NCBI GenBank assembly: GCA_963663495.1
Contig: OY760427.1
Span: forward strand, 4,960,001-5,024,000
DNA: 64,000 nucleotides
Direction of reading: 5' to 3'
DNA from: G963663495 sp963663495
GTDB lineage: Bacteria > Bacteroidota > Rhodothermia > Rhodothermales > Bin80
The position numbers and the translations under genes are program-made. Positions within the stretch are counted from its first letter, which is position 1. Each line of letters opens with the position of its first letter. The notes beneath the pieces are model-generated. The model saw only the letters and a program-made list of their open reading frames with translations, did not search any database and was not told where the DNA came from. This document shows positions 58,815-64,000 of the stretch, one piece after another.

Positions 58815-59541
58815 CGGCACCCGCGAGATGGGGCTCCTCTACCTGGAAATCATGCTCCAGCTTGCCATCCCTTAGCCCGATGATACGACGTGCGTGCTGC
58901 GCAATTTCCTTCTCGTGGGTGACCACCAGCAGCGTATTTCCGCGGCGGTAAAGCTCCTCAAACAGGAGCATGATTTCGTGGCCGGTGCGCGTGTCAAGAT
59001 TGCCTGTCGGCTCGTCCGCCAACACGATAGAAGGGTTGTTCACAAGCGCACGCGCCACCGCTACGCGCTGTCGCTGTCCACCCGATAATTCGTTGGGCTT
59101 GTGCTTGATGCGATCCGATAACCCTACCGCCTCCAGCGCATTTTCGGCCATTTCCCTGCGAAGATTCTTCCGCTTGCCCGAATAAATCAGCGGCAACTCC
59201 ACATTCTGAAGGCAATTCACACGCGGCAGCAGGTTGAATGTCTGAAATACAAACCCTACCTCCCGGTTGCGTACACGCGCCAGTTCCTGGTCTGACATCT
59301 CACCGACATTCTCACCACCCAGAAAATACTCCCCCTTCGAAGGTGTATCCAGACAACCCACAATATTCATCATCGTTGACTTGCCGGAACCGGACGACCC
59401 CATGATGGCAACATATTCATTGGCGTAGATATCCACAGTGACACCATCCAGTGCACGGACGGTTTCGCTCCCCATCCGGTATATCTTCTTGACACCTTCT
59501 AGCTTGATGAGAGGCTGGAGTGATTGCGGTTGAACCATCAC
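58804..59541 (-). CDS. ABC transporter ATP-binding protein (MacB/LolD type)
   Basis: 245 residues. Walker A MGSSGSGKSTMMNIVGCL, Q-loop FVFQTFNLLPR, signature LSGGQRQRVAVARAL, Walker B VLADEPTGNLD and switch His THEKE. It is of the MacB/LolD class that pairs with FtsX-like permeases. It is 45 bp after the HlyD-type gene, but no permease follows; the next gene is convergent. Confidence 0.93.
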   Translation of the reverse strand: MMVQPQSLQPLIKLEGVKKIYRMGSETVRALDGVTVDIYANEYVAIMGSSGSGKSTMMNIVGCLDTPSKGEYFLGGENVGEMSDQELARVRNREVGFVFQTFNLLPRVNCLQNVELPLIYSGKRKNLRREMAENALEAVGLSDRIKHKPNELSGGQRQRVAVARALVNNPSIVLADEPTGNLDTRTGHEIMLLFEELYRRGNTLLVVTHEKEIAQHARRIIGLRDGKLEHDFQVEEPHLAGAVTV

Positions 59542-59586
59542 GTTGTCCGTCTGAATGGGGTTCGTTTGAATGGGTAGCGGCTTCTC

Positions 59587-60972
59587 CTAGGAAGCGTCCG
59601 TGCTCACGGGACCTCCCCTGGAGCGTAAGGCGTCGCCAGCCTTCAAGGTCCTGCTTACCACGCTATAAGGGCCCGTCACAACATTTTCGCCGCCGTCCAG
59701 TCCGGAGGTCACCACGATGTACCGATCATCGGCAATCCCGGTCTCTACCTGTACGATGCGCGCCTTGCCATCCTCGTCCATCACAAATACCACGCGTTGG
59801 AGGTCTTCTTCATCAGTCAACGCCTGAGGCTCTGCTGCAGTAGAATCCTCGTCTTCCTCCGAGGCTTTCTTGCGCGCCTCGCTACGCCTCACAACGTTCA
59901 TATCCCGCACCGTAACCGCCTGAATCGGTATGGCTACGACCTCCGCAATCGTCTCCGTAAAAACATCAACGGTACCGCTCATTCCAGGGCGAAAACTCGG
60001 ATAATCTTCCATTGCCGGTCCCTCTTCGGCGAGAATTGGGGCTGTTCCGGCCGCACGCCGTGCTTCCGCATTGTGCGGATCCATGATGCGAATCTTTACA
60101 GGAAAATTAGTAACCTGCTCCTGTGAGCCTGCCCCTAGCAGTCGTGCGGAGTTGGCAATCTCAGTTACCACTCCCTTGAAAATTCTCTCAGGGTAGGCAT
60201 CAATCTCTATTGAAGCAGTATCGCCAAGCGCGACATTCACCACATCGTTTTCATTCACCTCAACCTCAAGCTCCATCTGATCCAAGCGGGCAATGGTCAT
60301 CATCTCTGTCCCGGCCATCTGCGTTGTGCCAACAACCCGTTCACCGTACTCTACATCCAGCTTACTGATGGTCCCGGCCATTGGAGCATAGAGCACGGTC
60401 TTGCTCAACTGTTCGCGCGATTCTCTCCGGCGCGCTTCCGCACTCTCTACGGAAAACCGGGCCGCTTCAAGCGCCGCTAAGGCAATCTGGTGCTGGGTCT
60501 GAGCCTGCTCGTACACATCCTCTGAAATCGCATTGCTCTCATAAAGCTGCTTCTGACGCGCCAAGTTCTGGCTTGCCTGCAGCAAATCCGCCTCGCGCTG
60601 AGCAAGAAACGCGCGGCTCTGTGACACATCTGCCTCCGCCTGCTCTACCTGCGCATTGTAAAAGTCCGGCTTGATACGCGCCAACAGCTGTCCGTGAGCT
60701 ACCTGCTGACCCTCTCTCACCGGCAGGTTAATGATTTCCCCGGAGACATCCGGGCTGATGACAATTTCAACCTCGGGTTGCGCTCGGCCAGAAGCAGTGA
60801 CAGTCTGCGTCACGCGCCGGATCTCCACCTCAACCACATCCACTGTCGTTGTTGGCTCCTTATTACCGAACATTTTCTGACCCGCGACAGCCAGAATCAT
60901 CGCGACGACGATGACGCCCAGCAGGATAAATATTAACCGCCGTGAACCGCCTTTCTTCTTCTTTTTGGCCAT
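59587..60972 (-). CDS. Periplasmic adaptor subunit (HlyD/MacA-like)
   Basis: 461 residues. N-terminal hydrophobic anchor (RRLIFILLGVIVVAMILAVAG). The barrel-sandwich hybrid (ASGRAQPEVEIVISPDVSGEIINLPVREGQQVAHGQLLARI) is followed by a coiled-coil hairpin (about 85-185) and beta-barrel segments ending VVTGPYSVVSRTLKAGDAL. It is of the MacA-type that links an inner-membrane ABC pump to TolC. It lies 36 bp downstream of the TolC gene and 45 bp upstream of the ATPase gene. Confidence 0.9.
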   Translation of the reverse strand: MAKKKKKGGSRRLIFILLGVIVVAMILAVAGQKMFGNKEPTTTVDVVEVEIRRVTQTVTASGRAQPEVEIVISPDVSGEIINLPVREGQQVAHGQLLARIKPDFYNAQVEQAEADVSQSRAFLAQREADLLQASQNLARQKQLYESNAISEDVYEQAQTQHQIALAALEAARFSVESAEARRRESREQLSKTVLYAPMAGTISKLDVEYGERVVGTTQMAGTEMMTIARLDQMELEVEVNENDVVNVALGDTASIEIDAYPERIFKGVVTEIANSARLLGAGSQEQVTNFPVKIRIMDPHNAEARRAAGTAPILAEEGPAMEDYPSFRPGMSGTVDVFTETIAEVVAIPIQAVTVRDMNVVRRSEARKKASEEDEDSTAAEPQALTDEEDLQRVVFVMDEDGKARIVQVETGIADDRYIVVTSGLDGGENVVTGPYSVVSRTLKAGDALRSRGGPVSTDAS

Positions 60973-61008
60973 GATACTTTCATTAGAGAGGCCCCGTAGG
61001 GCAGGGCA

Positions 61009-62418
61009 TTACTCAAATAGTGGCCGGCCGGGATCCAGCACGCCAACATGATACTCAATCAGTCGCTTGCGGAAAAGGAAGTTGAACCGCGCATTGGAGT
61101 GCGTGCTCAACGCACGGATATAAGCCGCACGCGCTTGTGAAAGCTCCACAAGTGTGCTCGCCCCCACATTGTAACGCTCCTGCTCTGCTTCCAGAGCCTG
61201 TTCCGCAGCCTGCAACTGAATCGCTGATACATCAATACTCTTCTCGTCCCGGAGATAATCCAGGTATGCCTGTCGCACATCCAGGGCAATGTCATGCTGC
61301 AGGTTGTTCAAGTCCAGTTTTGCGTTGTTGAGAATAATCTGCGCCCTCTGTTTATTCGCCCGCGACCGGAATTTGTTGAACAACGGGATTGAGACATTCA
61401 GTCCCAGATTCTGGGTTCGATTGTTTCTGAACTGCTCCCCGAACGGTACGATTTCGCCACGGCCCCCAATGCCAAGCTGCCGTTGCGTGGAGGAGAAATT
61501 TGTACCTGCGCTACCTGATACACTCAGCGACGGATACCTCGTGGCCCGCGCAATCCGAATACCCTGCTCCGCCGATCCGATCACGGCTTCCTGCGCGCGC
61601 AAATCCATCCGGCGTTCAAACGCATTGCTAAGTAGCGCATCCACATCGTACGTTTCGGGTACTAATGGCATCTCCGAAAAATCAGGAGACACAAAGTTAT
61701 AGGTGCCGTAGGGATCCAGATACAGCGTTTGTATCAGCCGCGTTTCTGCGAGGCGGACGTTCCGCTCCGCGTCCAACAGTGCAAGCTCGGCGCTAGCCGT
61801 CTGTGCCTGCTGCTGATAAAGATCAGCCATGGGCCGCGATCCTACGCGTACGAATTCCTCAATCTGGGTCAACAGCTGCTGCTGCGAAGCAAGATTCTCC
61901 TGCTGTATGGTAATCTCCTCCCGCTGCTGAATAAGATCAAGAAACTGGGACATGGTCAAGAACACCACGGCCTGCCGCTGCCGTTCGTGGTTAAAGTCGC
62001 TGGCCTCCACTCCCAAGCGCCCTTGGGCCAGAGCTGCGAATTCCACGAACCCGTTAAATAGCGTCATGCTAGTACCCCCGGAGAGGCCCACGCGAGAGCT
62101 CGAATAATTCACTAGCTCACCGGTCACCTGATCAAAGTTCAGCCCCCAGAAGCGGGATGTACCGGTAGACATATTGAGGCTCGGTAGAAGGGCAGTCTTA
62201 AGGTTTCGGAGCTCTACTTCCTGCAAACGCACACTGTTGGCCGTTCGCTTGAGCTGAACGTTATGGTCCAATGCAATACGGACGGCGTCATCAAATGTGA
62301 TCACCTGCGGCTGCTGGGCGGCCAACAGACCGGGCAGCATCAACACGGCAGCGGCGAACGCCGCTAGTACCCGGGTGGCTCTGCCAACCACAATAGTGCG
62401 CCTAGGACTACTGAACAT
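61009..62418 (-). CDS. TolC-family outer membrane channel
   Basis: About 470 residues from MFSSPRRTIVVGRATRVLAAFAAAVLMLPGLLAAQQ, a signal peptide; an ATG at 62481 would extend it by 21. Two TolC repeats of helices and strands are visible: VRIALDHNVQLKRTANSVRLQEVELRN and DVRQAYLDYLRDEKSIDVSAIQLQAAEQALEAEQERYNVG, with RVGLSG-type strand pieces. It forms the outer part of the HlyD/ABC operon. Confidence 0.9.
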   Translation of the reverse strand: MFSSPRRTIVVGRATRVLAAFAAAVLMLPGLLAAQQPQVITFDDAVRIALDHNVQLKRTANSVRLQEVELRNLKTALLPSLNMSTGTSRFWGLNFDQVTGELVNYSSSRVGLSGGTSMTLFNGFVEFAALAQGRLGVEASDFNHERQRQAVVFLTMSQFLDLIQQREEITIQQENLASQQQLLTQIEEFVRVGSRPMADLYQQQAQTASAELALLDAERNVRLAETRLIQTLYLDPYGTYNFVSPDFSEMPLVPETYDVDALLSNAFERRMDLRAQEAVIGSAEQGIRIARATRYPSLSVSGSAGTNFSSTQRQLGIGGRGEIVPFGEQFRNNRTQNLGLNVSIPLFNKFRSRANKQRAQIILNNAKLDLNNLQHDIALDVRQAYLDYLRDEKSIDVSAIQLQAAEQALEAEQERYNVGASTLVELSQARAAYIRALSTHSNARFNFLFRKRLIEYHVGVLDPGRPLFE

Positions 62419-62556
62419 GTTGTTCGTACCAATTTGCCGATAAGTTGCGCGCGACATCATTACAGAATCCATTACGGACATTCCCGCGCAGGGTTACGGT
62501 TTTGAATGAAGTAGGTAAAAGCTGCCACAGTTCCGCCCCTCCCCCGGAGTGGGTAA

Positions 62557-63396
62557 CTACGCGATGTGGGCCTTCAAATCCTCCCTGCGATGCTTCTGAC
62601 GAAGCTTGCGCAGGGCTTTTTCCTTAATCTGCCGGACCCGTTCGCGCGTAAGGCCAAACCGCTGACCGATTTCCTCCAGCGTCAGCGGGTGTTCCCGTCC
62701 GATGCCAAAATACAGGCGGGTGATCTCCGCCTCCCGCGGATGAAGCATGGCCAATGCCGCCTCAATGTCAATTTTTACGGACTCATCCAACAGCGGCGCA
62801 TCCGGCGCAACCCCGTCGTTGCTCGGAAGGACATCAAGCAAGCTGTTATCGTCATCATCGTCGAACGGCGCATCCATGGAAAGATGACGCCCCGAATGCT
62901 GCATCGCCTCCCGAACTTTCTCTACATCAATTTCCAGCTCATTGGCAAGCTCCTCCAAATTCGGGAGTCGTTCATGGCGCTGGGCCAAGCGGGCGCTCAT
63001 CTTGCGAATCTTGCTGATGGTGCCAATCCGGTTCAGCGGCAACCGCACCACACGCCCCTGCTCCGCAAGGGCCTGAAGAATCGCCTGTCGGATCCACCAT
63101 ACGGCATAGGAAATAAACTTGAAACCGCGAGTCTCGTCAAAGCGCTTGGCAGCCTTGATAAGACCATAATTGCCTTCGTTTATCAAGTCAGTCAGATGTA
63201 AACCCTGACCCTGATACTTCTTCGCAACCGACACCACAAACCGCAGATTAACGCGCGTGAGCTTAAGCAAGGCCTCTTCATCACCCTGCTTTATCCGACG
63301 GGCAAGCTCGGCTTCCTCAGTAGGGGTAACAAGATCTATCTGCCCGATTTCTTTTAAATACTGGTCGAGCATGCGCTGACGGCGCGGGACGTACAT
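62557..63396 (-). CDS. rpoD: Group 1 RNA polymerase sigma factor (RpoD/SigA type)
   Basis: 279 residues. Region 1.2 DQYLKEIGQIDLVTPTEEAELARRI, region 2 LINEGNYGLIKAAKRFDETRGFKFISYAVWWIRQAI, region 3 RLPLNRIGTISKIRKM and region 4 LTLEEIGQRFGLTRERVRQIKEKALRKLR. The length and absence of region 1.1 match the primary sigma factors of Bacteroidota and Rhodothermota. The start MYVPRRQRMLDQYL, or ATG eight codons later, is open. No partner genes in an operon are seen. Confidence 0.93.
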   Translation of the reverse strand: MYVPRRQRMLDQYLKEIGQIDLVTPTEEAELARRIKQGDEEALLKLTRVNLRFVVSVAKKYQGQGLHLTDLINEGNYGLIKAAKRFDETRGFKFISYAVWWIRQAILQALAEQGRVVRLPLNRIGTISKIRKMSARLAQRHERLPNLEELANELEIDVEKVREAMQHSGRHLSMDAPFDDDDDNSLLDVLPSNDGVAPDAPLLDESVKIDIEAALAMLHPREAEITRLYFGIGREHPLTLEEIGQRFGLTRERVRQIKEKALRKLRQKHRREDLKAHIA

Positions 63397-63563
63397 CTGC
63401 TACTGGGCTAAAGGTTCAACGAAGCACAAAAAACGGGAAACGAGTAACAAGGCGCAGCCGCTTATTGATCCCAACGATCACCGGCATGATTCCGGTTCGT
63501 TTTCCACAAACCATGCACGGAAGGAGGGAGAAGCGCGGTCCATACAGCCTGCCAGATTCAAAA

Positions 63564-64000
63564 GGGAGTTATATGGCTGAGTGCCACGCGTTTTCGCAGG
63601 AGTTACTTTTTGTGCTTTGGTCGTGCAGACAGGATGGCTTTCGCCAGTTTTTCATAATCGGTTCCCGCTTTTCACGAAAAACTGCAATTATTTCAAATAA
63701 CTCAACACGTAGGTACGCATGCTATATAATTGCCATATATTAGGGAGTTATATACCACAGTGCCATGCCCGAAACGGTTAGTGCATACCACAATATCACA
63801 TACAGGCTGTTGCCCGGAAGTCGGAGTAACGCCCAGCAACTTGCTGGATTAGCGGGTGCGTGTAGGTTTGTGTGGAATGCCATCCTCGCAGAGCAGAGCG
63901 AGGCGTACAAGAAAGCGAAAGAGGCTGGAGAGAAGCCGCCCTCGGTAAGCTTCTTCTCGCTGGGGAAGCGGTTCACGGAGCTGCCCCGCACGGCCGAGTG
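63564..64000 (+). mobile_element. TnpB element copy 4, cut by the window end
   Basis: Begins GGGAGTTATATGG at 63564, with the conserved ~180-bp leader and the inner GGGAGTTATAT motif at about 63743. Left flank is ATTCAAAA (63556-63563); the matching right flank is outside the window. Confidence 0.9.
63765..64000 (+). CDS. tnpB: tnpB copy 4, 5' part (continues beyond window)
   Basis: Frame starts MPETVSAYHNITYRLL and is open to the window end. It differs from the intact copy by several substitutions, such as H for R after AY, N-A-Q-Q for N-A-K-Q, and T-E-L-P-R for T-A-L-R-R near the end. It is not known whether it is intact. The promoter must lie in the shared leader. Confidence 0.8.
   Translation, partial: MPETVSAYHNITYRLLPGSRSNAQQLAGLAGACRFVWNAILAEQSEAYKKAKEAGEKPPSVSFFSLGKRFTELPRTAE

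Overview
The window looks like the chromosome of a Bacteroidota/Rhodothermota-type bacterium. The clues are a 279-residue group 1 sigma factor, a short RNA polymerase omega subunit, a secreted sugar dehydrogenase ending in a type-IX-secretion sorting domain, a Tat-exported PLP enzyme, a lipoprotein sulfatase paired with its own maturase, and a very large leucine-rich-repeat (LRR) protein. No rRNA, convincing tRNA or CRISPR array was found. Taxonomy is an inference from these families only.

Layout. 1-8.3 kb: a giant LRR surface protein with four exactly 993-bp tandem units and a C-terminal zinc metalloprotease, split by a 1.79-kb IS. 8.5-13.9 kb: a three-level nest, an ISNCY-like element inside an IS1380-like element inside a TnpB element. 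13.9-17 kb: sterol-desaturase-like hydroxylase and recG. 17-18.5 kb: graveyard of TnpB and IS66 relics. 18.7-28.5 kb: ordinary metabolic and envelope genes (small membrane protein, NadR-like kinase, sulfatase plus formylglycine-generating enzyme, ABC exporter, sugar dehydrogenase, GH113-like hydrolase, class V aminotransferase). 28.6-38.2 kb: three TnpB elements interleaved with a three-gene set (GHKL ATPase, GIY-YIG nuclease-like protein, DGQHR/DndB-like protein). 38.6-52.5 kb: a nine-gene minus-strand operon of a single-strand phosphorothioation defence system (Ssp type): cysteine desulfurase, DUF4007 protein, large ATPase, PAPS-reductase-like enzyme, then a sigma/RpoA-CTD-like protein, a PLD-helicase, a small protein, a CxC SMC-like ATPase and a last small protein. 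52.5-63.4 kb: housekeeping and export genes (S9 peptidase, uvrA, rpoZ, PrcB-like lipoprotein, TolC/HlyD/ABC operon, primary-type sigma factor). 63.56 kb to the end: start of a fifth TnpB element.

Two points stand out. First, the TnpB elements carry no tnpA, have imperfect ~23-bp terminal inverted repeats and are flanked by exact 8-bp target duplications in all three complete simple copies. That is the signature of a DDE transposase acting in trans, not of the usual Y1 (IS200/IS605) pathway. Second, the GHKL + GIY-YIG + DGQHR cassette, convergent with the phosphorothioation operon, is a combination I do not recognise as a named system and is the best candidate for an undescribed defence or DNA-modification module. 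The neighbouring Ssp operon would supply sulfur via SspA, activate and insert it via SspB/C/D, and use the downstream helicase/ATPase genes as the restriction arm.
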